The position numbers were made by a program, and so were the translations under genes. Positions 9,184-18,118 of a stretch of 34,985 bases of DNA are shown in pieces; position 1 is the stretch's first letter, and every line of letters starts with the position of its first letter. The DNA is from Burkholderiaceae bacterium (GTDB taxonomy: Bacteria; Pseudomonadota; Gammaproteobacteria; Burkholderiales; Burkholderiaceae_F), in contig JANWXE010000022.1 of assembly GCA_025055385.1 (NCBI GenBank), positions 1 through 34,985 on the forward strand. Direction: 5' to 3'. The notes beneath the pieces are model-generated. The model saw only the letters and a list, made by a program, of their open reading frames with translations. It was not told the origin of the DNA and ran no database searches.

Positions 9184-9992
9184 TGCTGACGATGCGGCGG
9201 CTGTGGCTGTGCGGCATCCTCTGCGCAGGCGCGTGCTGGGTTTCTGCGTGCACGACGACAGTGATCGATGGCAAGCCGGCGGCGTCGACCCGCGCAGCAG
9301 GTGTGGCGGCAGAGGGGGAAGCGCGCAAGCGGGCAGCCATTCGGCTGCAACTGGCTGCCACCTACTACCAGACGGGGCAGTTCACCATCGCGCTGGAAGA
9401 AGTCCAGCGCGCGCTTCAGCTGGACCCAACCTCAGCGGACGCCCATGGCCTGCTAGGCCTTATCAATATGGATTTGGGTCGGTACGGCGAGGCGGAAGCC
9501 AATTTCCAGCGTGCCTTGCAGTTAGATGGGGATAGTGCCGAGATTCAAAACAACTACGGCTGGTTTCTGTGCCAGAGTGGGCGCGAGCGCGAGGCGATCG
9601 CCTATTTCCGCCGCGCGGCGGCAAGCCGCCTGTATGCCACGCCGGCGATGCCGCTTCGCAATGCGGGCATCTGTTCGATGCGCATAGGCGACATGAAGGC
9701 AGCCGAGGAGTTCCTGCGCCGCTCGTTCGAACTCGATGCGGCCAATCCGATCACCAAATATCACCTAGCACGCCTTTATTTGAGCACGCGCGAGTTGGAG
9801 CGGGCGCGCTTTTACTATGGCCTGTTGCCGAGCGGCGCGGAGGCAACGCCGGAGGTGTTGTGGTTGGGGGTGCGTCTGGCACGGGCCGAAGGAAATGTAG
9901 CCCTAGAGCGTGAACTCGCCGGCGAGTTACGGCGGCGCTTTCCTGACTCGCGCGAGGCGGGCGCGCTGCGCCGTGAAGCGTATGACGAGTGA
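9183..9992 (+). CDS. pilW: Type IV pilus biogenesis lipoprotein PilW/PilF (TPR protein)
   Basis: PilF/PilW is an outer-membrane lipoprotein that helps the PilQ secretin assemble or be stabilised. The 269-residue product has a signal peptide with lipobox VSAC (lipidated Cys23). At least five tetratricopeptide repeats follow: the regions starting AIRLQLAATYYQTGQF, ADAHGLLGLINMDLGRY, AEIQNNYGWFLCQSGRE, PLRNAGICSMRIGD and TKYHLARLYLSTRE are easy to align. Candidate starts are GTG 9180, ATG 9183 and ATG 9192. ATG 9183 overlaps the rlmN stop as TGATG and gives a good signal peptide. Its presence between rlmN and rodZ is standard. No other pilus gene lies in this window, so a pilus function is inferred from family alone. 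Confidence 0.9.
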   Translation: MLTMRRLWLCGILCAGACWVSACTTTVIDGKPAASTRAAGVAAEGEARKRAAIRLQLAATYYQTGQFTIALEEVQRALQLDPTSADAHGLLGLINMDLGRYGEAEANFQRALQLDGDSAEIQNNYGWFLCQSGREREAIAYFRRAAASRLYATPAMPLRNAGICSMRIGDMKAAEEFLRRSFELDAANPITKYHLARLYLSTRELERARFYYGLLPSGAEATPEVLWLGVRLARAEGNVALERELAGELRRRFPDSREAGALRREAYDE

Positions 9993-10776
9993 GCTGCAGA
10001 ATCAGCAGACCGACTCAGAGCCGGCTGGCTTTGGCCGCCGCCTGGCGGCCGCGCGCGAGCAACTGGGTCTCAGCGTGGCCGACATAGCCGCGCGGCTTCG
10101 TTTGCAGCCCAAACAAGTCGCGGCGATCGAAGCAGAAAAGATCACGTCGCTGCCGGCGGCGTACCTACGCGGCTTCGTGCGCAACTACGCGCGCGAGGTT
10201 CGGCTAGACCCTGCCCCGCTGATTGCGGACCTCAACAGCCGCTTGCAGCCCACCGCGGCGAGCCCAACCATGGGATCCGCCGCTGGCTGGCCGAGCAAGC
10301 GAGCCGAGCAAACGCTGCGACGAGTCGCGCTGGCGGCGGGTGTCGGAATTCTGATCGTGTTTCTCGTGATCGGTCTTTTGTCCAACCGGGGCAAGCCACA
10401 GCAGGCTCCGTCAGCCGCTACCGAGGCCGGCGCAGCCACCGCCATGGCGTCAGCACCTACACCCGCCGCAGGCATGACCGATTCGCCGTCAGCGGCAACG
10501 ACCGCGGTCGAGCCGACGCCTGAGGTTGGCACCGACAACCAAAGGCTGTTGCTTCGCTTTCGCGAGCCGTCTTGGGTTGAAGTGACGGCAGCGGACGGCC
10601 GCGTATTGTTGTCGCAATTGAACAATGCCGGCACGGAGCGCATGATCGAGGCCAAGCCACCTCTGAAACTTGTTATCGGCAATGCGAGCGGGGTGGAAGT
10701 CGAATTTCGCGGCAAGCGCCTCGATTTGAAGCCGCTGACAAGTAGCGAGAACGTGGCGCGCCTGACGCTGAACTGA
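9982..10776 (+). CDS. rodZ: RodZ-like cytoskeletal/helix-turn-helix membrane protein
   Basis: RodZ links the MreB cytoskeleton to the inner membrane and supports rod shape. The 264-residue product has a cytoplasmic Xre-type helix-turn-helix domain at about 17-88 ([15 protein letters not shown], then [12 protein letters not shown], then [11 protein letters not shown]). One membrane segment lies at about 114-134 ([19 protein letters not shown]). A periplasmic Ala/Pro/Thr-rich linker and a C-terminal beta domain (DUF4115) complete it, the last starting near [21 protein letters not shown] at 9982 overlaps the end of pilW by 11 bases; the open frame further upstream is inside pilW. The position before ispG matches E. 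coli and its relatives. A MreB partner is not in this window. Confidence 0.9.
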   Translation: MTSELQNQQTDSEPAGFGRRLAAAREQLGLSVADIAARLRLQPKQVAAIEAEKITSLPAAYLRGFVRNYAREVRLDPAPLIADLNSRLQPTAASPTMGSAAGWPSKRAEQTLRRVALAAGVGILIVFLVIGLLSNRGKPQQAPSAATEAGAATAMASAPTPAAGMTDSPSAATTAVEPTPEVGTDNQRLLLRFREPSWVEVTAADGRVLLSQLNNAGTERMIEAKPPLKLVIGNASGVEVEFRGKRLDLKPLTSSENVARLTLN

Positions 10777-10780
10777 CGCC

Positions 10781-12061
10781 ATGACGCACGGCCTGCTAGG
10801 CGAGGAAGTGGTGCCGACGGTGGCTGCTGCTGCGCCGCGCCGCCGCAGCCGGCGCGTCGAGGTGCGCTGGGGTGCAACGTGCGTCGCGATCGGAGGCGGC
10901 GCGCCGGTGGTCGTGCAGTCGATGACCAATACCGACACAGCAGATGCGGTAGCCACTGCCATTCAAGTCAAAGAGCTGGCGCAGGCCGGCTCGGAGATCG
11001 TGCGCATCACCGTCAATACACCCGAGGCAGCGCGCGAAGTGGCGGCCATCCGGGAGCAGCTCGACCGCATGGGGGTGTCGGTGCCGCTGGTCGGTGATTT
11101 CCATTACAACGGCCACCGGCTGCTGACCGAGTATCCAGACTGCGCGCAAGCACTGTCGAAGTATCGAATCAATCCCGGCAACGTTGGGCGCGGCGCGAAA
11201 CGCGACGACAACTTCGCGCAGATGATCGAGGTGGCCTGCCGCTGGCAGAAGCCCGTGCGTATTGGGGTCAACTGGGGTTCGCTCGATCAGGAGCTGCTGG
11301 CGCAGATGATGGATGAAAACGCCCGCCGCAGCGCGCCGTGGGACGCCAATGCGGTGCTGCGCGAGGCGCTCGTGCAGTCGGCGCTGCAGAGTGCCCGCCG
11401 CGCTGAGGAGCTAGGGCTGCCCGGCGATTACATCGTGCTGTCGGCCAAGGTCAGTGGCGTGCAGGACCTGATCGCGGTGTATCGGGAACTGGCGCGACGC
11501 TGCGATTACCCACTGCATCTGGGCCTGACCGAGGCTGGTATGGGAACTAAGGGCGTGGTCGCCTCAACGGCCGCGCTCGCAGTACTGCTGCAGGAGGGCA
11601 TTGGCGACACGATCCGCGTCTCGCTTACTCCCGAGCCGAATGAGCCGCGCACCAAAGAGGTGTTGGTGGCGCAGCAGATCCTGCAGGCGCTGGGGTTGCG
11701 CGCCTTCACGCCGCAGGTTATCGCCTGCCCAGGCTGTGGCCGCACCAGCAGCAGTTTCTTCCAGGAGTTGGCGGCTCAGATTCAGCAGTATTTGCAAGCG
11801 CAGATGCCGGTGTGGCGCCAGCAATACCCGGGTGTGGAGAATCTGCATGTGGCGGTGATGGGCTGTGTGGTCAACGGACCGGGAGAGAGCCGGCATGCCA
11901 ACATCGGCATAAGCTTGCCCGGCACCGGTGAGCAGCCCGTGGCGCCGGTGTACATCGACGGCGAACGCACCGTCACGCTGAAAGGCGAAGGGATCGCAAC
12001 TCAGTTCCAGGCGATCGTTGAGGATTACGTGCGCCGAAAATACGGGCGCGCGCAGGCGTGA
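10781..12061 (+). CDS. ispG: 4-hydroxy-3-methylbut-2-enyl diphosphate synthase IspG
   Basis: IspG (GcpE) is the [4Fe-4S] enzyme that reductively opens the MEcPP ring to make HMBPP in the non-mevalonate isoprenoid pathway. The 426-residue product has a TIM-barrel part ([13 protein letters not shown], then VGDFHYNG, then YRINPGNVG). The cluster domain binds iron through Cys316 and Cys319 (ACPGCGRTS) and Cys362 ([10 protein letters not shown]). It is longer than the E. coli enzyme (about 372) because of extra sequence between the barrel and the cluster domain, a form I recall for betaproteobacteria. ATG at 10781 lies 4 bases after rodZ. The leader of about 25 residues before the barrel is basic and poorly conserved, so a slightly later start is possible. 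Confidence 0.96.
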   Translation: MTHGLLGEEVVPTVAAAAPRRRSRRVEVRWGATCVAIGGGAPVVVQSMTNTDTADAVATAIQVKELAQAGSEIVRITVNTPEAAREVAAIREQLDRMGVSVPLVGDFHYNGHRLLTEYPDCAQALSKYRINPGNVGRGAKRDDNFAQMIEVACRWQKPVRIGVNWGSLDQELLAQMMDENARRSAPWDANAVLREALVQSALQSARRAEELGLPGDYIVLSAKVSGVQDLIAVYRELARRCDYPLHLGLTEAGMGTKGVVASTAALAVLLQEGIGDTIRVSLTPEPNEPRTKEVLVAQQILQALGLRAFTPQVIACPGCGRTSSSFFQELAAQIQQYLQAQMPVWRQQYPGVENLHVAVMGCVVNGPGESRHANIGISLPGTGEQPVAPVYIDGERTVTLKGEGIATQFQAIVEDYVRRKYGRAQA

Positions 12062-12068
12062 GTAGGCC

Positions 12069-13376
12069 ATGAGTAAGCCGAGGCTAGCCGCCGTGCGCGG
12101 CATGAACGATTTGCTGCCTTCCGAGGCGCCGCTGTGGGAATGGTTTGAGGCGCGCGTGCTGGACTGGCTGCGCAGCTATGGCTACCAGCAGATCCGCACC
12201 CCGATACTTGAGCACACTGAGGTGTTCGTACGCGGCATCGGTGAGGTCACCGACATCGTCGAGAAAGAGATGTACTCGTTCGAGGATCGGCTCAACGGTG
12301 AGCAGTTAACGCTTCGTCCCGAGTTCACCGCGGGCGTCATCCGTGCCGTCCTCGAGCACAACCTCACTTATGACGGGCCGCGTCGTCTCTGGAGTATCGG
12401 GCCCGTGTTTCGACACGAGCGTCCGCAGCGGGGACGTTATCGCCAGTTCCATCAGGTCAATGTCGAGGCGCTAGGGTTTGCTGGGCCAGATATCGATGCC
12501 GAGCACATTGTGATGCTGGCGCGCTTATGGAAGATCGTTGGGCTGACGCGCATCCGGCTGGAGCTGAACTGCCTCGGCCAGGCCGAGGAGCGCGCGCGCT
12601 ATCGCACCGATTTGATCGCGTACTTTGAGCGTCATCTGCAGCGACTCGATGCCGACGCCCGGCGCCGGCTGTATACGAACCCTCTGCGAATCTTGGATAG
12701 CAAGAACGCGGAGCTTGCCGATGTGGTGGCGGGGGCACCTCGCATTACCGACTACCTTAGTGCCGAGTCGCGTGGCTTCTTCGAGCGATTGCAGTCGCTG
12801 CTCACAGCGGCCGGTGTAGCCTTTACGGTCAACCCGCGGCTTGTCCGGGGGCTCGATTACTACAACCTGACCGTGTATGAGTGGATCACCGACGCTTTAG
12901 GGAGCCAAGGTACCGTGTGCGGCGGTGGCCGCTACGATCCCCTCGCCGAGCGAATGGGGGGGCGGTCCACGCCCGGCTGTGGCTTTGCGATTGGCATGGA
13001 GCGCGTCATCGAACTGTTACGAGCTTGCGGCCAGGGTCAGACCGCGCCAGCGCTCGACGTATATGTCGTGCATCAAGGAGGGGCGACCGCGCAGGCAGCT
13101 TTTCTGCTCGCTGAGCGGCTGCGCGACGCAGGCCTGGATGTCGCCTACCACGCCGGCGAGGCGAGTCTGAAATCACAAATGAAAAAGGCTGACGCGAGCG
13201 GGGCGGAATTCGCTGTGATCATTGGCGAGCGCGAGCTGGCTGCCGGCGAGGCGGCCATCAAGGCATTGCGTGCGCAAAACGCTCAGGCGCCTTTTGCACG
13301 GCAAAGCACGGTGCCGCAGGAAAAGCTGGCTGAGGCGTTGATCGATGCGCTAACAGACGGCAGTCCGGAAGATTGA
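12069..13376 (+). CDS. hisS: Histidyl-tRNA synthetase
   Basis: This class II synthetase charges tRNA-His. The 435-residue product has all catalytic motifs: motif 1 around [12 protein letters not shown], motif 2 in [20 protein letters not shown], the histidine-specific [15 protein letters not shown] and VCGGGRYD, and motif 3 [13 protein letters not shown]. The anticodon-binding domain follows from about residue 340. The length is normal. ATG at 12069 is 7 bases after the ispG stop. The final codons run up to the yfgM start with a short gap. The window also encodes the paralogue HisZ at 20474; HisS is the one with the HisA/HisB motifs intact and the anticodon domain present. Confidence 0.97.
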   Translation: MSKPRLAAVRGMNDLLPSEAPLWEWFEARVLDWLRSYGYQQIRTPILEHTEVFVRGIGEVTDIVEKEMYSFEDRLNGEQLTLRPEFTAGVIRAVLEHNLTYDGPRRLWSIGPVFRHERPQRGRYRQFHQVNVEALGFAGPDIDAEHIVMLARLWKIVGLTRIRLELNCLGQAEERARYRTDLIAYFERHLQRLDADARRRLYTNPLRILDSKNAELADVVAGAPRITDYLSAESRGFFERLQSLLTAAGVAFTVNPRLVRGLDYYNLTVYEWITDALGSQGTVCGGGRYDPLAERMGGRSTPGCGFAIGMERVIELLRACGQGQTAPALDVYVVHQGGATAQAAFLLAERLRDAGLDVAYHAGEASLKSQMKKADASGAEFAVIIGERELAAGEAAIKALRAQNAQAPFARQSTVPQEKLAEALIDALTDGSPED

Positions 13377-13384
13377 GCGTCATC

Positions 13385-14020
13385 ATGGCTTACGACTTGC
13401 AGGAACAAGAGCAGATCGCAGCGCTGAAAGCGTGGTGGGAAAAATACGGCACCTTTGTGCTGACGATTGTCACGCTGCTGCTGGTGGCAGCGGCGGCCTA
13501 TAACGGCTGGCGCTGGTACGAGCAGCGCCAGGCGCATGCTGCCGGGCTACTGTACGAACAGATGTTGCGCGCGCAGGCCGAGAAGGATACGGCTAAAGCT
13601 CGTGAGGTAGCCGGCACCTTGCTTGAGAAACACGGCCGCACGCTATATGCGGCATTGGCAGCTTTGCAGGCGGCGCGACTCTACCATGATGCCGGTGATT
13701 GGAAGGCCGCGGCTGCACAGCTGCGCTGGGTGATCGACAAGTCCGGCCGGCCGGAATTGGTTGCCACTGCGCGGGTGCGCTTAGCTGGAGTGCTGCTTGA
13801 TGCACAGCAATATGAAGAGGCCCTGGCGGCCCTTGCTGGTGAGGTGCCGCCGTCGCACGCGGTGCAGTTCGCTGACCGACGCGGGGACATTTTGGTTGCG
13901 CAGGGCAAAGTGGAGCAGGCGCGCGCCGCCTACGAGCAAGCGCTGCGAGAGGCGCGCGAAGATCACCCATTGCGCTTACTCATCCAATTTAAGCTGGACG
14001 CGTTGCCTGCGGCCTCATAA
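13385..14020 (+). CDS. yfgM: Ancillary SecYEG translocon subunit YfgM
   Basis: YfgM is an inner-membrane protein that associates with SecYEG and the periplasmic chaperone PpiD. The 211-residue product starts MAYDLQEQEQIAALKAWWEK, typical of the family. It has one membrane segment at about 22-41 (TFVLTIVTLLLVAAAAY) and a periplasmic tetratricopeptide-like region after it (LYAALAALQAARLYHDAGDW, then ARVRLAGVLLDAQQYEEAL, then RGDILVAQGKVEQARAAYEQAL). ATG at 13385 is preferred over TTG at 13373, which would overlap hisS. It lies between hisS and bamB, the usual place in proteobacteria, and bamB follows after 13 bases. Confidence 0.93.
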   Translation: MAYDLQEQEQIAALKAWWEKYGTFVLTIVTLLLVAAAAYNGWRWYEQRQAHAAGLLYEQMLRAQAEKDTAKAREVAGTLLEKHGRTLYAALAALQAARLYHDAGDWKAAAAQLRWVIDKSGRPELVATARVRLAGVLLDAQQYEEALAALAGEVPPSHAVQFADRRGDILVAQGKVEQARAAYEQALREAREDHPLRLLIQFKLDALPAAS

Positions 14021-14033
14021 AAGAGAAGATGCG

Positions 14034-15173
14034 ATGACGATCGCTTCGGCGCGAACCGCGGCGCTGCTCGCGCTGCCTCTGACGCTTGCGGCTTGCTCGG
14101 CGCGGGATCCGGCGTTCAGCAAGCCAGCTGAGCTAGTCGAAATCAAAACGCCGCATCCGACACGCATCCTCTGGCAGGTGCATATTGGCCGTGCACGTGG
14201 GGCGGTACTACAACCGGCGGTGGTGGAAAACGCTGTCTACGCGGCTGCCGCTGATGGCACCGTTGCTCGCATTGCGCCCGATACCGGCCAGCAGGTTTGG
14301 CGCATTCAACTTGACCTGAACGTCTCTGCTGGAGTGGGCAGCGATGGCTTGCGGGTCGTAGTAGCATCTCCGCGCGGTGAGGTCTTGGCACTGGCGCCCG
14401 ATGGAAAAGAATTGTGGCGGGCGCGCGTCTCTAGCGACGTCACCGCGCCGCCGCTGGTTGGACGCGGCCTCGTGATCGTGCGATCCACCGATCACCGTGT
14501 TGCTGCCTTTGAAGCCGAATCCGGCAAGCGGCGCTGGATTTATCAGCGCCAGACACCACCGCTTGCGCTGCGGGCGCCCACCGAAATGACATTTGCCGGT
14601 GACACGGTGTTGGTGGGCTTCCCCGGTGGCAAGTTAGTGGCGCTCGCGTTGGCCAATGGGGCACCGCGGTGGGAGCTGACCGTCTCAGAGCCCAAGGGGA
14701 CCACCGAAGTGGAGCGCCTGGCCGATGTCGTGGGGCAGCCCGCGGTCGAAGGCGGCGAGGTTTGCGCCGCGTCTTTCCAGGGCCGGCTGGTGTGCGCCGA
14801 TGTGGGCAGCGGCAACCTGCGTTGGGCGCGGGAGTTGTCTGCTGTCAATGGGCCGACGATGACCGGCACGCGGGTCTACGCTGTCGATGCGCGATCACAC
14901 GTCTACGCGTATTGGCGCGAGGGGGGCGCTCATGCTTGGCGTAACGAGCAATTGCAGAACCGTGCGCTAGGCGCTCCGCTTGCGCTGCCGCAGGCTGTGG
15001 CCGTTGGCGACTTCGAAGGCTACGTGCACTTCCTGCGCGAGGAAGATGGCGGGCTACTGGCGCGCGTTCGGGTGGACGGTGGCGCGATCGTGGCGCGCCC
15101 GCAGCGCTTCGCCGATGGACTGATCGTCCAAACCGAGGGTGGAGAGGTCGCCTTGCTGAGGATGGATCGCTAA
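14034..15173 (+). CDS. bamB: Outer membrane assembly lipoprotein BamB
   Basis: BamB is the beta-propeller lipoprotein of the BAM complex that folds outer-membrane proteins. The 379-residue product has a signal peptide with lipobox LAAC (lipidated Cys21). Repeats of a PQQ-like eight-bladed propeller follow: VYAAAADGTVARIAPDTGQQVWR, ALAPDGKELWRARV, AFEAESGKRRWIY, ALALANGAPRWEL and CADVGSGNLRWAREL each show the Asp/Gly-rich blade pattern. ATG at 14034 has AAGAGAAG shortly before it. An open frame upstream runs inside yfgM and is not part of this gene. BamB sits directly before der, as in E. coli. Confidence 0.95.
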   Translation: MTIASARTAALLALPLTLAACSARDPAFSKPAELVEIKTPHPTRILWQVHIGRARGAVLQPAVVENAVYAAAADGTVARIAPDTGQQVWRIQLDLNVSAGVGSDGLRVVVASPRGEVLALAPDGKELWRARVSSDVTAPPLVGRGLVIVRSTDHRVAAFEAESGKRRWIYQRQTPPLALRAPTEMTFAGDTVLVGFPGGKLVALALANGAPRWELTVSEPKGTTEVERLADVVGQPAVEGGEVCAASFQGRLVCADVGSGNLRWARELSAVNGPTMTGTRVYAVDARSHVYAYWREGGAHAWRNEQLQNRALGAPLALPQAVAVGDFEGYVHFLREEDGGLLARVRVDGGAIVARPQRFADGLIVQTEGGEVALLRMDR

Positions 15174-15194
15174 AGGGCAAAGCGGCGCGCACCC

Positions 15195-16523
15195 ATGAAG
15201 CCGGTGGTTGCACTGGTCGGTCGACCTAACGTCGGCAAGTCCACTCTATTCAATCGGCTGACGCGCAGCCGCGCTGCGCTGGTGGCGGACTTCCCCGGCT
15301 TGACGCGTGACCGTCATTACGGCAGCGGCCGCATCGGGCCGGTGCCATATTTAGTGATCGATACCGGCGGCTTCGAGCCGGCGGCCGACACCGGGATCGT
15401 GCGAGCGGTCGCTGAGCAAGCGGAGCAGGCGATTGCCGAAAGCGACGTGATTATTTTCGTGCTCGACGCTCGCACCGGACTGACAGCGCAGGATCGGCGG
15501 ATCGCGGATCGGCTGCGCAAGAGCGGTCGGCGGGTCGTGCTGGCTGCTAACAAGGCCGAGGGCTTGCCGCCACATGCTTGCGCGGAATTCTACGAGCTGG
15601 GGTTGGGCCAGCCGCATCCGATCTCTGCCGCGCATGGCGACGGCGTGGCGGCGTTGATGGAGGCCGTTCTGAGCGACTTTCCCAGCGCTGAGGAGGAGCC
15701 GCAAGCGGGCACCAGCGACCGAATCCGCGTGGCCATCGTCGGGCGGCCGAATGTAGGTAAATCCACGTTAGTCAATGCGTTACTTGGCGAGCCGCGGCAG
15801 ATCACCTACGACGAACCTGGCACGACGCGGGATGCGATCGAAATCGATTTCGAATACGAAAACACGCGCTATACGCTAATTGACACAGCGGGCTTGCGTC
15901 GGCGCGGCAAGGTGCTGGAAACAATCGAAAAATTCTCGGTAATTAAGACACTGCAGGCAATCGAACGCTGCCACGTGGCGTTGCTGCTGCTCGACGGCGC
16001 GGATCAGATCACTGAGCAGGACGCGCATATTGCCGGGTTTATTCTGGAAACCGGCCGGGCGCTGGTTATAGCTGTCAACAAATGGGATGGTCTGGAGGCC
16101 GCACAGCGGGAACGCATAAAGCGCGAGTTGCCGCGCCGGCTGCACTTTCTCGACTGGGCGGCGCGCCACTTTATCTCGGCGCGCGAGGGGACCGGACTTG
16201 CCGGCATGATGCGCTCTGTGCAGGTAGCTTACCGCGCCGCTTTTGCCAAACTGTCGACCCCCCGCCTAACACGGGCACTGGCCGCGGCGGTCCAGCGACA
16301 GCCGCCGCCTCGCAGTGGGCGCACCCGTCCTAAGCTGCGTTACGCCCATCAGGGAGGCCAGAACCCGCCGGTGATCGTGATTCATGGCAATGCCCTGCAC
16401 AGCGTGCCCGATGCGTACCGGCGTTATCTGGAGGGATGGTTCCGGCAAGCGTTTGACCTCCAGGGAACCCCCTTGCGCATTGAATTCCGTACTGGGGTCA
16501 ATCCGTATGCCGGGCGGCATTGA
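15195..16523 (+). CDS. der: Ribosome biogenesis GTPase Der (EngA)
   Basis: Der is a 50S-assembly GTPase with two G domains in tandem. In the 442-residue product the first domain has GRPNVGKS at about 9-16, DTGG and ANKAEG. The second has GRPNVGKS at about 183-190, DTAG and NKWD. The C-terminal KH-like domain covers about 350-442 and includes [14 protein letters not shown] and LKYAHQGG-like residues (here [12 protein letters not shown]). The length is normal for betaproteobacteria. ATG at 15195 gives [14 protein letters not shown]. It follows bamB by 21 bases. The 144 bases after it lead into hfq. Confidence 0.97.
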   Translation: MKPVVALVGRPNVGKSTLFNRLTRSRAALVADFPGLTRDRHYGSGRIGPVPYLVIDTGGFEPAADTGIVRAVAEQAEQAIAESDVIIFVLDARTGLTAQDRRIADRLRKSGRRVVLAANKAEGLPPHACAEFYELGLGQPHPISAAHGDGVAALMEAVLSDFPSAEEEPQAGTSDRIRVAIVGRPNVGKSTLVNALLGEPRQITYDEPGTTRDAIEIDFEYENTRYTLIDTAGLRRRGKVLETIEKFSVIKTLQAIERCHVALLLLDGADQITEQDAHIAGFILETGRALVIAVNKWDGLEAAQRERIKRELPRRLHFLDWAARHFISAREGTGLAGMMRSVQVAYRAAFAKLSTPRLTRALAAAVQRQPPPRSGRTRPKLRYAHQGGQNPPVIVIHGNALHSVPDAYRRYLEGWFRQAFDLQGTPLRIEFRTGVNPYAGRH

Positions 16524-16627
16524 TGGGGAGTCCGCTAGATGGGCGGTGGCGGCAGAGGAGGTTTTTCGATACATTGAATTTCGCGCGTGCGGTCGCATCT
16601 AAGGGTGCGGGAGGTGCGCCCTGACAG

Positions 16628-16642
16628 CGCCGCTTGGCGGCG
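16628..16642 (+). promoter_or_regulatory. GC-rich hairpin in the hfq leader
   Basis: CGCCGC, loop TTG, then GCGGCG forms a six-pair all-GC hairpin ending about 26 bases before the hfq ATG. It has no T-run after it, so it is not an intrinsic terminator. The rest of the 144-base der-hfq gap shows no convincing sigma-70 promoter. In E. coli Hfq represses its own mRNA by binding the 5' leader; whether this hairpin takes part in anything similar is only a guess. Confidence 0.3.
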
Positions 16643-16667
16643 TCGCGCAGAATCGATCGGAGCGACC

Positions 16668-16901
16668 ATGAGCAACAAAGGGCAATTGCTACAAGACCCG
16701 TTTTTAAACGCTCTGCGGAAAGAGCACATTCCGGTATCTATCTACTTAGTCAACGGCATTAAGTTGCAGGGCCATATTGAGTCGTTCGACCAATACGTGG
16801 TGCTTCTGCGCAACACCGTGACCCAAATGGTGTACAAGCACGCGATTTCCACCGTAGTGCCGGCGCGGTCGGTGAACCTCAATTTGGAGCAATCGAGCTG
16901 A
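16668..16901 (+). CDS. hfq: RNA chaperone Hfq
   Basis: Hfq is the hexameric Sm-like chaperone that pairs small RNAs with mRNAs. The product is 77 residues. It begins [19 protein letters not shown], with Gln8 and Phe12-like proximal-face positions, followed by the Sm1 motif ([23 protein letters not shown]) and the Sm2 motif with [10 protein letters not shown]. The C-terminal tail is short (about ten residues after PARSVN), as usual in betaproteobacteria and unlike the long E. coli tail. ATG at 16668 has a GGAG about 10 bases before it. The upstream open frame in the leader is not supported. It lies between der and hflX, a conserved arrangement. Confidence 0.98.
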   Translation: MSNKGQLLQDPFLNALRKEHIPVSIYLVNGIKLQGHIESFDQYVVLLRNTVTQMVYKHAISTVVPARSVNLNLEQSS

Positions 16902-16909
16902 ACGCGTTT

Positions 16910-18067
16910 ATGGATGGCCAGCGCGCTGACGCACCGGCGCGCGCGGTGATCGTTGGGGTCGCGCTATCGGACGTCGATGCCACGGCGGCGTCGGACTCGC
17001 TAGACGAGCTGGCTCAATTGACCACGTCAGCGGGAGCTGGCTTGGTGGGCCGCACGCTGGTGCGGCGTGCGCGGCCGGACCCCGCATACTTTATCGGCCG
17101 CGGCAAAGTTGATGAAATCCGCCAGCTCGTTGCCGAAAACGGAGCTGATGCGGTGGTCTTTGACGTGCCTTTGTCGCCGGGGCAGCAACGCAACTTAGAG
17201 CGCGCGCTTGGGATCGCGGTGCTGGACCGCACGGCGCTGATCTTGAACATCTTCGCGCAGCGGGCGCAGAGCCGCGAAGGCAAGTTGCAGGTGGAGTTGG
17301 CGCGTCTTGAGCATCTGTCGACGCGATTGGTGCGGGGGTGGACCCATCTGGAGCGACAGCGTGGTGGTCTTGGCAAAACCGGCGGGCCGGGTGAAAAACA
17401 AATCGAACTGGACCGCCGCCAAATCGCTCAGCGCGTCAAACTTTTGCGCGAACGATTAAAGACGCTGCAGCGGCAGCGGCGAACCCAGCGGCGTGCGCGG
17501 CTGCGGTGCGACGTCTTTACGGTGTCGCTTGTTGGCTATACGAATGCCGGTAAATCGACGTTATTCAATGCGCTGACGCGCGCCCAGGTGCTCGCAGCCG
17601 ACCAGTTGTTTGCGACCCTCGATACGACGGTGCGACGTTGCTACCTCGATGGCGCAGGTGAGGTAGTGCTTTCCGATACCGTTGGCTTTATCCGCGGTTT
17701 GCCGCACCAGCTTGTGGCTGCTTTCAAATCGACGCTGGAGGAATCGGTCCAGGCCGATCTACTGCTACACGTCGTGGATGCAGCAGCGCCGGCGCGCCAA
17801 GCGCACATCGAGGTCGTGCAGCGCGTCCTGACTGAGATCGGTGCCGATCACGTGCCGCAACTGCTTGTCTTTAACAAGATCGACCGGCTGCCGCGCGCTC
17901 CGGCCGTCGAACGCGACCCCTATGGTACGATCCATGCAGTTTTCGTAAGCGCTGCGACCGGTCTCGGTCTGCAGGAACTGCGCGCAGCGATCGTCGAGCG
18001 ACTGATGACGGCGCGCTCCACCGATGCGGTCGCTGAAGCGGTAATCCGAACCGAGCTGGCTGTCTGA
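16910..18067 (+). CDS. hflX: GTPase HflX
   Basis: HflX is a ribosome-associated GTPase that splits or rescues stalled 70S ribosomes. The 385-residue product has the N-terminal HflX domain (about 15-120, with YFIGRGKVDEI and DVPLSPGQQRNLE). A glycine-rich helical linker follows (HLERQRGGLGKTGGPGEKQIELDRRQI). The G domain begins near 203, with GYTNAGKS at 209-216, DTVGFIRGLPHQLV as the G3 region and FNKIDR as G4. All GTPase motifs are intact. The start ATG at 16910 lies 8 bases after the hfq stop, so co-transcription with hfq is very likely. Confidence 0.96.
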   Translation: MDGQRADAPARAVIVGVALSDVDATAASDSLDELAQLTTSAGAGLVGRTLVRRARPDPAYFIGRGKVDEIRQLVAENGADAVVFDVPLSPGQQRNLERALGIAVLDRTALILNIFAQRAQSREGKLQVELARLEHLSTRLVRGWTHLERQRGGLGKTGGPGEKQIELDRRQIAQRVKLLRERLKTLQRQRRTQRRARLRCDVFTVSLVGYTNAGKSTLFNALTRAQVLAADQLFATLDTTVRRCYLDGAGEVVLSDTVGFIRGLPHQLVAAFKSTLEESVQADLLLHVVDAAAPARQAHIEVVQRVLTEIGADHVPQLLVFNKIDRLPRAPAVERDPYGTIHAVFVSAATGLGLQELRAAIVERLMTARSTDAVAEAVIRTELAV

Positions 18068-18118
18068 ACCGGCGAGCAGCGCATCGCCTGGCGGTCTGAC
18101 CATCAACACTTGAGCGCG

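Noticed and set aside
10185-10877. Minus-strand open frame opposite rodZ
   Set aside because: It is opposite a clear rodZ and ispG start; the composition is that of antisense to Ala-rich code.
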